Part shown: positions 49,138-57,672 of the stretch, piece after piece | Position numbering within the stretch: position 1 is the first letter of the stretch | Layout: each line of letters begins with the position of its first letter | Assembly (NCBI RefSeq): GCF_021044565.1 | Contig: NZ_CP087997.1 | Span: 682,001-746,000, forward strand | Source of the DNA: Subtercola endophyticus | GTDB taxonomy: Bacteria > Actinomycetota > Actinomycetes > Actinomycetales > Microbacteriaceae | DNA length: 64,000 bases | Direction: 5' to 3' | The notes under the pieces: generated by a model | Seen by the model: the letters and a program-made list of their open reading frames with translations, nothing else | What the model was told of the DNA's origin: nothing | Database searches by the model: none | Made by a program: the position numbers and the translations under genes

Positions 49138-49168
49138 CGCCCCGGGCTTCGCGGACCGGGGCGTTTTT
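49138..49168 (+). terminator. rho-independent terminator of typA
   Basis: CGCCCCGG/CCGGGGCG, an 8-bp stem with a 10-nt loop, followed by TTTTT. It is the clearest intrinsic terminator in the window. Confidence 0.9.
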
Positions 49169-49217
49169 CTGCGTCGTACGCCGAAATCTGCGGCTTCGCG
49201 TCGTGGCTCTGCGGGTG

Positions 49218-49223
49218 TACAGT
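49218..49223 (+). promoter_or_regulatory. -10 box of a leaderless promoter
   Basis: TACAGT lies 6 nt before the GTG start of the lipoprotein gene. Confidence 0.5.
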
Positions 49224-49229
49224 AATTGA

Positions 49230-49793
49230 GTGAAACTCACTAGACCTGCATTCAATCGCCTATCAAGAATTGCCTTTCTGACCGGAACTGCGGCGATCGC
49301 GTTGTCGCTGACCGGTTGTGCGGGGTTCAACCCGGTTTTCAATCCGGATTTTCACCCCGCCGCGGGTCTGCCCAGCTCCGCGAACTCTGCGGGGCTGCCG
49401 GCAGATCTTGGAGGCATCATCCTTCCGGGGCAACTTCCGGGTGACTTCCCTACTGCAGATGTCCCGATCGAGTCCGGCCAGATGTTGGGTGGAATTGTCC
49501 AGACGAACGGAACGCCGGAGAAAGACTGGCTTTTCGACGTGTCGGTCAATGGCACAGTTGACGACGCGATCGCGACGGCCAAGTCCGACTTCGCGCATGC
49601 TGGCTACGATTTCGAAGATGTGGGTAGTCAAGTGAAAACGTGGGAACATCGCGACACCTTCTATTACGACCCGAACGCCCATGCGATTGGCCTGAAGTTT
49701 ACGAAGGACGGATTCATGGTGTTCGTGACCGTGAGCGCAGATCTCCAAGGGGGTACTTTGGTGGGATACGTGGTCGAAAGATCTCCCGCCTAG
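49230..49793 (+). CDS. hypothetical lipoprotein
   Basis: 187 residues. Signal peptide with lipobox LSLTGC, a Pro/Asn-rich linker (FNPVFNPDFHP), then a compact domain with EKDWLFDVSVNG and KTWEHRDTFYYDP. Codon use looks a little less GC-biased than its neighbours (several TTT, AAT and CAA codons), a weak sign of separate origin. The family is not recognised. The 200-bp gap after it (49794-49993) contains no convincing gene. Confidence 0.78.
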   Translation: MKLTRPAFNRLSRIAFLTGTAAIALSLTGCAGFNPVFNPDFHPAAGLPSSANSAGLPADLGGIILPGQLPGDFPTADVPIESGQMLGGIVQTNGTPEKDWLFDVSVNGTVDDAIATAKSDFAHAGYDFEDVGSQVKTWEHRDTFYYDPNAHAIGLKFTKDGFMVFVTVSADLQGGTLVGYVVERSPA

Positions 49794-49993
49794 GCAGTGT
49801 CTAGCTCGGCGCCGGTGATGAGCTGGTTCGGGCACTTCTCTCACGGCTCGGCCGGGCCAGGAGCACGACGTCACAGAGACCAGGCGTTCGGATTCGATAG
49901 GGTGAGTGTCGGGGAATTCACCGAGGTGTTGCCCCTACGGAGGCAGGTCAACGGGTGGCTGGCACAGGGCCGGCGCGCGGCGTTGGGTGCGCG

Positions 49994-52048
49994 CTAAGCG
50001 GCGTCGGCGTAGGAGTCGACGATCGAGAGGTCGAGCGGCACGTCGAGCGGAAACGTGCCGAAGAGCAGGCGGGTTGCCGCTGCGGCGGAGGCTCGCAGAG
50101 CATCCGCCACCGCCTCGGCGTGCACGGCGGGGGTGTGCACGATGACCTCGTCGTGCAAGAAGAACACGAGGTGCGGCCGGGCGTCGAACGGCGCCGCGGC
50201 CCAACCGCGAGCGGCGACGTGGTTCGTGCCGGGAGCGGGAGCGGCGACGTAGTTCGCGCCGGGAGCGGGAGCGGCGACGTGGTTCGCGCCTGGAGCGGGA
50301 GCGGCGACGCCGTTCGCGCCGGGTGTAGCGGATGCCGCGCCCAGCTCGACGGGCGCGAACGCCGCCAGGGCGCGGCGCAGGTCGGCCATCCAGCACAGCG
50401 CCCAGTCGGCAGCGCTCGCCTGCACCACGAAGTTGCGCGTGAAGCGGCCCCAGTCCCGCGCTTCTCGGCGTGCCCGGGCAAGCTCTGCCTCGTTCGCCGC
50501 GCCCTCGGATGCCCGGGCCTGCGTCTCCGACCACGACTCACTCGGCCGGGGTGAGCTGCGCCCGAGCCTCGAGGTGACGACCTCGCCGCGCTCACCGGCC
50601 CGCGCCGCGTTCTCGACGAACGCCAGCGCGGTCGGAAAGGCTCGCGCCAGCCGCGGCAGCAGCCGCCCGCTTTCTCCCGTCGTTGCGCCGTACATGGCTC
50701 CGAGCATGGCGACCTTGGCCTCGGCGCGGGTCGAAACGGCACCGCTGGCCACGATTCCGGCGTACAGATCGCGGTCGCGACCGGCGGCTGCCATCACGTG
50801 GTCGCCCGATATTCCGGCGAGGATGCGCGGCTCGAGCTGTGCGGCATCGGCCACGACGAGCTTCCAGCCGTCGTCGGCGGTCACCGCCCGGCGCACCTGC
50901 TTCGGCAGCTGTAGTGCGCCCCCGCCGCGCGTCGCCCAGCGCCCGGAGACAACGCCGCCCGGCACGTACTCGGGAGTGAATCGGCCGTTGCTGACCCACT
51001 GCTGCATCCACGACCATCCGTTTGCGCTGAGCAGGCGCGAGAGCTTCTTGTATTCGAGCAGCGGCGCTATCGCCGTATGCCCGAGCTGCTTCAGCTCCCA
51101 CGAGCGAGTCGTCGTGACAGTGAGCCCGGCAGAACGCAGCGCGCGCAGCACCTCGGCGGGGGAGTCGGGATTGAGGCCGGAGACACCCGTCTCGGCCCGG
51201 ATCTGCGCGGCGAGTTCTTCGAGTCGTGCCGGCCGCAACCCCGGGGCGACCTGGGGCCCGAGCAGCTCGGTCAGCAGTCGATCGTGCACGTCTTCGCGCC
51301 AGGGCAGCCCGGCGTGCGACATCTCGGCGGCGATCAGCGCACCTGCCGACTCGGCGGCCAGCAGCAGGCGCAGCCGGTTGGGGTCGGCCGCGCTCGCCAC
51401 GGCGTCGAGTTGCAGCGCGAGTTCGGCCACGGCATCCACGGCCCCCGGGCGGCGGCTGCTCTCGGAACCGTTGCCGTCGGAGGCGTCTGCCTCCGTATAG
51501 CCGTCGTGTGAGCCGCCATCCTCCGTGCCGCCGCCCTCCGTGCCGCCACCCTCCGTGCCGCCGCCCTCCGTGCCGCCGCCCCGCGTGCCGCCGCCCCGCG
51601 TGCCGCCGCCCCGCGTGCTGCCACCCCGCGTGCTGCCACCGTTCGCAAATTCGCCGCCCTCGAGTTCGAAGAGGGTGCTCTCTTCGCGCTGAGCCCCCTG
51701 TTGCGTCGACGCGACGACCGCCGTCTGCCACGGCGAGGTGGATGCCCGTGCCAGCGCCGACTCGGCGGTGAGGCTCGACGACCGCAGTATCGCCCAGCAG
51801 AGCCGCAGGTCGTGACACCGATCGACACGCACACCATGGGTGAGCAGCAGAGGATAGACACTCGCCGTGTCGGCCCACACCCAGCGCGGCTGTTGCGATT
51901 CGGCCGCGAGCACCCGAGCGGCCAGCTCGTCGCGCGTGACCTGGATGACATCGCCCTGCGGTCGGCCCCGATTGTCGCACGGCGTCAACGTGAACGATGT
52001 CGTCGATCGCACTGCACCGTTCGAGACGGCTGCGATGACGATGTACAC
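49994..52048 (-). CDS. family A DNA polymerase (bifunctional 3'-5' exonuclease/DNA polymerase type)
   Basis: 684 residues. Polymerase motifs: A, DAAQLEPRILAGI (about 400); B, RAEAKVAMLGAMYGAT (about 440-455, the O helix); C, FFLHDEVIVH (about 633). The N-terminal exonuclease-like region lacks an obvious DEDD set, so proofreading is doubtful. It is an actinobacterial stand-alone polymerase, shorter than Pol I. Two repeat expansions are inserted: a GGGT(R/E)G run at about 139-178 and an APAPGANHVA-type run at about 576-613. GTG start with AGAGGG upstream. Divergent from efeU. Confidence 0.88.
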   Translation of the reverse strand: MYIVIAAVSNGAVRSTTSFTLTPCDNRGRPQGDVIQVTRDELAARVLAAESQQPRWVWADTASVYPLLLTHGVRVDRCHDLRLCWAILRSSSLTAESALARASTSPWQTAVVASTQQGAQREESTLFELEGGEFANGGSTRGGSTRGGGTRGGGTRGGGTEGGGTEGGGTEGGGTEDGGSHDGYTEADASDGNGSESSRRPGAVDAVAELALQLDAVASAADPNRLRLLLAAESAGALIAAEMSHAGLPWREDVHDRLLTELLGPQVAPGLRPARLEELAAQIRAETGVSGLNPDSPAEVLRALRSAGLTVTTTRSWELKQLGHTAIAPLLEYKKLSRLLSANGWSWMQQWVSNGRFTPEYVPGGVVSGRWATRGGGALQLPKQVRRAVTADDGWKLVVADAAQLEPRILAGISGDHVMAAAGRDRDLYAGIVASGAVSTRAEAKVAMLGAMYGATTGESGRLLPRLARAFPTALAFVENAARAGERGEVVTSRLGRSSPRPSESWSETQARASEGAANEAELARARREARDWGRFTRNFVVQASAADWALCWMADLRRALAAFAPVELGAASATPGANGVAAPAPGANHVAAPAPGANYVAAPAPGTNHVAARGWAAAPFDARPHLVFFLHDEVIVHTPAVHAEAVADALRASAAAATRLLFGTFPLDVPLDLSIVDSYADAA
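50209..50320 (-). repeat. 30-bp in-frame minisatellite in the polymerase gene
   Basis: About 3.5 units of 30 bp starting at 50209, 50239 and 50269 plus a partial unit; the unit begins GAGCGGCGACGTGGTTCG. It encodes decapeptides of the APAPGANHVA kind between motif B and motif C. Confidence 0.85.
51513..51632 (-). repeat. 15-bp in-frame minisatellite in the polymerase gene
   Basis: Eight consecutive 15-bp units (CCGCCGCCCTCCGTG type in the first half, CCGCCGCCCCGCGTG type in the second). It encodes GGGTE and GGGTR pentamers between the exonuclease-like and polymerase parts. Confidence 0.9.
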
Positions 52049-52123
52049 CCCTCTATTGTCGCCGCAACGACTGACGCTGCAGTGGCTGCGGGCCGTGACG
52101 ATGTACGAAGGTGACAGAAAAAG

Positions 52124-52142
52124 TTAAGACAGGCGAACCTTA
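52124..52142 (+). promoter_or_regulatory. IdeR/DtxR-like iron box 1
   Basis: TTAAGACAGGCGAACCTTA matches the 19-bp consensus TTAGGTTAGGCTAACCTAA at 13 positions, including AGGC and AACCT. It lies upstream of efeU. Confidence 0.6.
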
Positions 52143-52143
52143 G

Positions 52144-52162
52144 TAAGTGTAGGCTTACCTGG
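52144..52162 (+). promoter_or_regulatory. IdeR/DtxR-like iron box 2
   Basis: TAAGTGTAGGCTTACCTGG matches the consensus at 13 of 19 positions with an intact TAGGCT centre. It starts 20 bp after box 1, so two dimers could bind side by side. Confidence 0.65.
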
Positions 52163-52238
52163 GTAGAGCCGAAGATGGCCTGCCACCCGATCCCAATGCC
52201 TGAGTTTGAGGCATTCCCCGTCCCGCTGGAGTCCATTC

Positions 52239-53906
52239 GTGCTTGCCACCTTCGTCATCGGCCTTCGCGAAGGTCTCGAAGCGGCACTCATCGTCGGCAT
52301 CATCGCAGCCTTCTTGAAGCGCAACGGGCACTCGCTCAAATCGATGTGGATCGGGGTGTTCGCGGCGATCGGTCTGAGCATCGCCGTCGGTGTCATCCTC
52401 GAGATCATCTCGGTGAACCTGCCCCAGGCCCAGCAAGAGGGTATGGAGTCGATCATCGGCATGGTCGCCGTGGTCATGGTCACCTTCATGATCGTGTGGA
52501 TGAGCAAGCACGCCCGCAACATGCGTAAAGAGCTCGAATCGACGGCGACCGATGCCCTGAAGCAGGGGTCGGTCTTCGCCCTGGCCGGCATGGCGTTTCT
52601 GGCGGTGTTGCGCGAGGGCTTCGAGACGTCGGTCTTCTTGCTGGCCGCCTTCCAGTCGTCGGTGAGTCCGCTGACCGCAGGTCTGGGCGCCGTTCTCGGG
52701 CTGCTGCTGGCCGTCTGCATCGGTTACGGCATCTACCGCGGCGGCGTGAAACTCAACCTCGGCAAGTTCTTCACCGTGACGGGCGTGTTCCTCGTGTTCG
52801 TCGCGGCAGGCCTGGTGATGAGTTCGCTGCGCACGGCGCACGAGGCCGGGTGGATCACCATCGGGCAAGACGCGACCCTCGACCTCTCGTGGCTGGCCCC
52901 GGCGGGATCGGTGCAGGCCGCCCTCGTCACCGGAGTGCTGGGCATCCCCGCCGATCCGCGCGTGATCGAGGTGCTGGGCTGGGCGATGTACCTCGTGCCT
53001 GTGCTTCTCTTCGTGCTCTGGCCGCACTCGATGCGCCCCGGCAAACGGGCCTACCGCGTGCAATTCGGCATCGCTGCGGCGTGTGCCGCCGTCGCGATCA
53101 CCCTCATCGCCGCCGTGCCTGCCTCGGCCCAACCGAATGTGGGTGACGGCACGATCGCGATCATCGCGGCCGACGGCAGCCAGCTCGGCACCGCGCGGCT
53201 GACGGGCTCGGCCGGTGATCTGGCGCTGCAGACAACGGTGCTGGAGCAGACCTCGACCGTCGCGCTCGAGGCGTCGGCCGCGACCACCTCGAATCATCTG
53301 GGTGAGGATGCCCGAACCTGGTCGATCACCACCGACGTACCCGTCACGAGCCTTCCGACCACCCTCACCCTCGCGCAGCTCGCCACGCTGAACGGCGGCC
53401 GTACCCCGGTCGGTGTGAGCCCGGTGACGAATCCGGGGCCCTTCGGCGCCGAATGGCAGGCGACGCAGACCACACAGGTCTGGGTCGTGGGAGATACGCT
53501 GCTCGACGCGACGAACGCTGCCGTCACCACGCTCACCCTGTCGGGCGGCGGACTGTCGTCGACCCGCACGGTCACGGTCTCGGGTGGAGACACGGCTCCG
53601 CAATCGCTCTCGTGGGCGGTCGCCACGCAGCAGGCCGAGCAGAACGCCGCCGCCATCTCTGAAGCGCAGTCCAGCGCGGCCGAAGCGGCGCTCTTCAAGC
53701 TCTACCTGCCGATCGTGCTGCTGATCGCCGCCCTCGTGCTCTGCGCCTTCGGCGCCCGAGGGCTCAGTGAGGCCCGGCGCGCCGATCGTGACGCGTCCAC
53801 GCGGCTAGGCGACGACGCCGGCACGTCAGCCGCCCCCGACTCGGCTGCGCCCGACTCGTCCCAGACACCTTCCGACCTGACCCCTGCACACAGCACACAC
53901 CACTAG
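52239..53906 (+). CDS. efeU: ferrous iron permease EfeU (FTR1 family)
   Basis: About 555 residues. The N-terminal FTR1 domain has seven helices and two glutamate motifs, LREGLEAALIV (helix 1) and LREGFETSVFL (helix 4), which bind iron. A secreted region of about 230 residues and a final helix with a Ser/Pro/Asp tail follow; this C-terminal extension is longer than in E. coli EfeU. GTG 52239 with GGAG 7 nt upstream is preferred to the earlier ATG. First gene of efeUOB, behind two iron boxes. Confidence 0.95.
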   Translation: MLATFVIGLREGLEAALIVGIIAAFLKRNGHSLKSMWIGVFAAIGLSIAVGVILEIISVNLPQAQQEGMESIIGMVAVVMVTFMIVWMSKHARNMRKELESTATDALKQGSVFALAGMAFLAVLREGFETSVFLLAAFQSSVSPLTAGLGAVLGLLLAVCIGYGIYRGGVKLNLGKFFTVTGVFLVFVAAGLVMSSLRTAHEAGWITIGQDATLDLSWLAPAGSVQAALVTGVLGIPADPRVIEVLGWAMYLVPVLLFVLWPHSMRPGKRAYRVQFGIAAACAAVAITLIAAVPASAQPNVGDGTIAIIAADGSQLGTARLTGSAGDLALQTTVLEQTSTVALEASAATTSNHLGEDARTWSITTDVPVTSLPTTLTLAQLATLNGGRTPVGVSPVTNPGPFGAEWQATQTTQVWVVGDTLLDATNAAVTTLTLSGGGLSSTRTVTVSGGDTAPQSLSWAVATQQAEQNAAAISEAQSSAAEAALFKLYLPIVLLIAALVLCAFGARGLSEARRADRDASTRLGDDAGTSAAPDSAAPDSSQTPSDLTPAHSTHH

Positions 53907-53920
53907 GAGTAGCACTTCAC

Positions 53921-55120
53921 ATGAATTCACTGATCACGAGCCGTCGCGCGCGCCTCGGTCTGCTCACCGGTCTCGTCGCCGGCAGCCTTCTTCTCGCCGG
54001 CTGCAGCAGCTCGACGACGGCCGGCTCGACCGCGGCCGCCACCGACGGCAGCGCACCGGTGTCGAACGGTGCCGCGCAGGTGAAGGTCACCCTGACCGGC
54101 TCTGACTGCACGACCGACTTCACGAGTGCTCCGGCCGGTCCGGTCACGTTCACGGTCACCAACACCGACGCGGCCGGCCTCAGCGAGGTCGAGTTGCTCA
54201 GCGACAAGCGCATCATCGGTGAGCGTGAGAACATCGTCGCCGGCCTGCAGCCCGCGAACTTCACCGTCACCCTGACCGGCGGCACTTACACGCTCAACTG
54301 CCCGGGTGCCTCCACCGAGAACACGAGCTTCACCGTGATCGGGGCGGCCGCCACCACCGCGAGCGACACGCAGAGCCTGCTCGCCGCCGGAACCACAGGC
54401 TACGGCGCCTACGTCGAAGACCAGGCCCAGGCGCTGGTCACGGCCACCCAGACCCTCGACACGGCCATCCAGGCCGGCGACGTGACTGCCGCCCAGAACG
54501 CGTACGCTGCGGCTCGCCCGTTCTACGAGCGCATCGAGCCCGTCGCGGAGAGCTTCGCCGATCTCGACCCCGAGATCGACGCGCGCGTCGCCGACGTCGA
54601 CCCGGGCACGCAGTGGACCGGATTCCACCCCATCGAGCAGGCGCTGTTCACCAACCAGGCGATCACTGAAGACACCAAGGCGCTCAGCACCAAGCTCGTC
54701 GCCGACGTCACGCAGCTGCAGACCCTCACCACCGGCCTCACCTACAAGCCCGAAGAGCTCGCGAACGGTGCCTCGGGGCTGCTCGACGAAGTTCAGTCGT
54801 CGAAGATCACCGGTGAAGAAGAGGCGTACAGCCACATCGATCTGCTCGACTTCGCCGCCAACGTCGAGGGTTCTGAGCAGGCCTTCGAGTACCTCAAGCC
54901 GGGTCTGAACTCGATCGACCCGGCCCTGACACAGCAGATCTCCGATCAGTTCACCGCGGTGGATGCTCTGCTGGCCACCTACAAAGACGCCAACTCCATC
55001 GGGGGCTACGTGCTCTACACCGACGCGCTGAAGGCCTCTGACGCGACCAAGCTGACCCAGGCCATCCAGGCCCTGCAGGCACCGCTCTCGCAGATCTCCG
55101 AAAAGGTGGCGACCGCATAA
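53921..55120 (+). CDS. efeO: iron uptake lipoprotein EfeO (cupredoxin plus M75)
   Basis: 399 residues. Lipobox LLLAGC; a cupredoxin-like N-domain (about 50-145, with two Cys in SDCTTDF and LNCPG); then the M75 imelysin-like domain with the HxxE iron motif in TGFHPIEQALF and the conserved EEEAYSHIDLLDF. It hands ferric or ferrous iron to EfeU with EfeB. It starts 14 nt after efeU. Confidence 0.96.
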   Translation: MNSLITSRRARLGLLTGLVAGSLLLAGCSSSTTAGSTAAATDGSAPVSNGAAQVKVTLTGSDCTTDFTSAPAGPVTFTVTNTDAAGLSEVELLSDKRIIGERENIVAGLQPANFTVTLTGGTYTLNCPGASTENTSFTVIGAAATTASDTQSLLAAGTTGYGAYVEDQAQALVTATQTLDTAIQAGDVTAAQNAYAAARPFYERIEPVAESFADLDPEIDARVADVDPGTQWTGFHPIEQALFTNQAITEDTKALSTKLVADVTQLQTLTTGLTYKPEELANGASGLLDEVQSSKITGEEEAYSHIDLLDFAANVEGSEQAFEYLKPGLNSIDPALTQQISDQFTAVDALLATYKDANSIGGYVLYTDALKASDATKLTQAIQALQAPLSQISEKVATA

Positions 55121-55123
55121 CCC

Positions 55124-56494
55124 ATGCGTAAACGCCGTAACGACGAGGCCGGCGCACCCGCAGAGGGTGCGCCGGCCGAGCCGGTTGACCAGCAGCCGGC
55201 TTCGCCCTCCGATGCCCAGGCTCCGGATGCAGCACCGACCGCTGAGGCGGCCGGCATCTCCAGGCGTGCCTTCTTCGGCGGCGCGGTGGCCAGCGCGGCC
55301 GCGGGCGCTGCGATCGGTGTCGTCGCGACCGGCGTGACCGATCAGGCGGCCGAAGCGAGCGAGTCCACCGCGAACCCCTCGCCGAACGACACGAGTCTCG
55401 ACTTCTACGGGGTGCACCAGGCGGGCATCCAGACCCCGCCGCAAGACCATCTCGTGCTCATGGTGTTCGATGTCACGACCACCTCGGCGTCGGAGCTGCA
55501 AGTGATGTTGGCCAAGTGGTCGGCCGCGATGGCGCAGTACACGAAGGGTCTGCCGGTCGGTGCTGTGGAGCCCGACCGCGATCAGGCCGTTCCGGGCGAT
55601 ACGGGTGAGGCCTACGGCATGGGGCCGAACGAGCTCACGCTGACGCTGGGCTTCGCGCCCTCGATGTTCGATGAGCGGTTCGGCTGGGCGAAGTACAAGC
55701 CGGCCGCGCTGAACCCGCTGCCGGCGTTCGCCAGCGACGCGCTGACGCCGGAGTTCACGGGCGGCGACATCTGCATTCAGGCGTGTGCTGCCGATCCTCA
55801 GGTGGCCTACCACGCGATTCGCAACCTCGCGCGCATGGCCCGCACTACCGCGACGACACGGTGGACCGTGCAGGGCTTCGGCCGGGCATCCGCGGGTCAG
55901 GGTCAGACCACGCCGCGCAACCTGATGGGCTTCAAAGACGGCACGCGCAACATCAAGGAGCAGACTGATCTCGACGAGTTCGTGTGGGTCGGCAGCGGCA
56001 GTGACCAGAGCTGGATGACCGGCGGCAGTTACCTCGTGGCCCGCAAGATCCACATGCTCATCGAGACGTGGGATGCCGACTACATCGGCGACCAGAACAC
56101 GGTGTTCGGCCGCAGCAAGTCGTCGGGGGCGCCGTTGACCGGCTCGGGCGAGTTCGACACGCCCGACTTCACGGTGAAGGGTGCCGACGGTCAGCAGGTC
56201 ATCTCGCCGACCGCTCACGTGGCCCTCGCGGCGCACGAGAACAACGGCGGGGTGAAGATTCTGCGTCGCGGTTACAACTTCACCGACGGCATCGACTCGG
56301 TGGGAAGACTGGATGCCGGACTCATGTTTCTGTCGTACCAGAAAGACCCGGCGCAGTTCGTGACGATCCAGTCGCGTCTGGGCTCTTCCGATCGCCTCAA
56401 CGAGTACATCCGCCACGTCGGCTCCGGCGTCTTCGCGGTGCCCCCTGGCCTCACCGGTGCCGGTGACTATTACGGCAAAGCGCTGTTTATATAG
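55124..56494 (+). CDS. efeB: Tat-exported Dyp-type peroxidase EfeB
   Basis: 456 residues. The N-terminus is an acidic Pro/Ala-rich extension and then a twin-arginine signal (SRRAFFGGAVASAAAG). The Dyp peroxidase motif GFKDGT supplies the distal Asp; the haem His should be in PTAHVALAAHE. It oxidises ferrous iron or haem-derived substrates in the EfeUOB system, outside the membrane. It starts 4 nt after efeO. The two-hairpin repeat copy C begins right at its stop codon. Confidence 0.96.
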   Translation: MRKRRNDEAGAPAEGAPAEPVDQQPASPSDAQAPDAAPTAEAAGISRRAFFGGAVASAAAGAAIGVVATGVTDQAAEASESTANPSPNDTSLDFYGVHQAGIQTPPQDHLVLMVFDVTTTSASELQVMLAKWSAAMAQYTKGLPVGAVEPDRDQAVPGDTGEAYGMGPNELTLTLGFAPSMFDERFGWAKYKPAALNPLPAFASDALTPEFTGGDICIQACAADPQVAYHAIRNLARMARTTATTRWTVQGFGRASAGQGQTTPRNLMGFKDGTRNIKEQTDLDEFVWVGSGSDQSWMTGGSYLVARKIHMLIETWDADYIGDQNTVFGRSKSSGAPLTGSGEFDTPDFTVKGADGQQVISPTAHVALAAHENNGGVKILRRGYNFTDGIDSVGRLDAGLMFLSYQKDPAQFVTIQSRLGSSDRLNEYIRHVGSGVFAVPPGLTGAGDYYGKALFI

Positions 56495-56610
56495 GTTCGC
56501 CGCCGCCCCTGCGGCGAACAGTGCGACTGGATAATCGTGGATACGTATGGGCCGCTACCATCACGGAACGCGACGAGCGCGGTCGCCGCGTTCCGCCGAC
56601 CTCGTCTGGC
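56495..56610. repeat. two-hairpin dispersed element, copy C
   Basis: Same layout as copies A and B at 26.2-26.5 kb: hairpin 1 GTTCGCCGC/GCGGCGAAC (56495-56519, 7-nt loop), a spacer with GGCCGCTACCA, and hairpin 2 (56564-56595, loop GCGCGG). Hairpin 1 differs from copy A by G to T on one arm and C to A on the other. It fills the gap between the convergent efeB and EfeM-like genes. Confidence 0.85.
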
Positions 56611-56613
56611 GCG

Positions 56614-57534
56614 TCAGCCTGCGGGGGAGGGTGACGGGGTGGCCGTAGCCGGGGCCATGGTGGTGGTCACGCGGGCGAGGGAGTCGCCCAAGGCCTTGAC
56701 CTGGGATCGCAGGGAGGCGAGGTCGCCGCGGCTGACCTGGTCGTAGGGGGTGAACGCGACGCCCGAGCGCTGTGCGTTCAGGCTGTCTTGCAGGCTGCCG
56801 AACTCGTGGTCGAGGGTCGTGGCGAGGGCGGCGTCTTGGGTGACGAGAACGACGCGGATGCCCTCGAACACCAAGTGCGCCCCGTCGACGTAGCCCTGCA
56901 GGTCGGAGATGTCGCTGCCGGAGCCGGGGTCTTGGGTGCCGTTCGCGGCAGCGACCGCGAGCGTCTGCATGAGAGCTGCAGCGCCCTCGGTCTGCTCGTC
57001 GACGGTCGGGCGCAGCCCGATGATCTTCTCGTAGAGCGAATGCGTATCGCTTGTCAATTGTGTCGCGAGTGCCGCGCGCTGCTCGGGGCTCAGCGGTGTC
57101 GCGTTCGTCGCGGGGTACAGATCTTGCTCGATGGCGTGCCATCCGGTGAAGGGTACGCCGGCAGGCAGATCGGCTTGCTGCCCGTCGATGCTGGTGGCGA
57201 GGTCGGAGAACGAGCTCTGCACGACGAGCATGCGGTTGTAGAACATGCGCGTCGGCGCATAGAGCGCGCGAGCCAGGTCGTCGTTTCCCGAGGAATAGGC
57301 GGCCGCGAACTCAGCGGTGCCGCCGTCGAGTTGCTGCACCTGCTGTCGCAAGTACGTGACGACATCGCTCGTCGACTCGTTCAGTTCCAGCGCGACCGAT
57401 ACGCCGCCGCCCGCCGCCTGACCTGCCGATTGCGGAGCCTGCGCCGATTTCGTGGCACAGCCGGCCAGCAATCCGCCGACCACCAGAGCGGCGAAAAGGG
57501 CCGCTGCCGCGCGGGTGGTGGTTCTGAATGTCAC
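56614..57534 (-). CDS. EfeM-like M75-domain lipoprotein
   Basis: 306 residues. Lipobox GLLAGC, then an imelysin-like M75 domain without cupredoxin, the layout of EfeM. The HxxE motif is in FTGWHAIEQDLYP. It lacks the EEEAYSH block of EfeO in that form. A GTG start has GGAGA 6 nt upstream. It converges on efeUOB and probably adds a second iron-binding lipoprotein; a weaker iron-box-like site lies upstream. Confidence 0.9.
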   Translation of the reverse strand: MTFRTTTRAAAALFAALVVGGLLAGCATKSAQAPQSAGQAAGGGVSVALELNESTSDVVTYLRQQVQQLDGGTAEFAAAYSSGNDDLARALYAPTRMFYNRMLVVQSSFSDLATSIDGQQADLPAGVPFTGWHAIEQDLYPATNATPLSPEQRAALATQLTSDTHSLYEKIIGLRPTVDEQTEGAAALMQTLAVAAANGTQDPGSGSDISDLQGYVDGAHLVFEGIRVVLVTQDAALATTLDHEFGSLQDSLNAQRSGVAFTPYDQVSRGDLASLRSQVKALGDSLARVTTTMAPATATPSPSPAG

Positions 57535-57562
57535 GAATGGTCTCCGTGTGGGTCGCTTGAGC

Positions 57563-57586
57563 TGCCGAATTGCCGAATTGCCGAAT
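57563..57586. repeat. three tandem 8-bp units upstream of the EfeM-like gene
   Basis: TGCCGAAT three times in a row, 29-52 nt before the start codon, in the 5' region of the gene. Confidence 0.8.
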
Positions 57587-57625
57587 GGCTGGGGGCGGCG
57601 CCATTGCCCCTTTCACGGTACAGCG

Positions 57626-57644
57626 TTCAGGTAGCCTCGCTAAA
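57626..57644. promoter_or_regulatory. weak IdeR-like box between the EfeM-like and DUF6113-like genes
   Basis: On the minus strand TTTAGCGAGGCTACCTGAA matches the iron-box consensus at 12 of 19 positions, including the AGGCTA centre. It is weaker than the efeU boxes. Confidence 0.35.
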
Positions 57645-57672
57645 TTGATGGCAAGAACGAAAGGCAATTGTG

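Noticed and set aside
49902..49997. short ORF reading VSVGEFTEVLPLRRQ and GWLAQGRRAAL, faintly like the start of XdhC/CoxI proteins
   Set aside because: Only 31 codons, no continuation in any frame, and similarity too slight to call a pseudogene.
51513..51632. regular 15-bp repeats considered as a CRISPR array
   Set aside because: No spacers; units are contiguous and in frame within a polymerase gene.
53927..56416. 829-codon open frame on the minus strand
   Set aside because: It is antisense to efeO and efeB, follows their codon periodicity, is Arg/Gly/Val-rich without any domain, and has no ribosome site.
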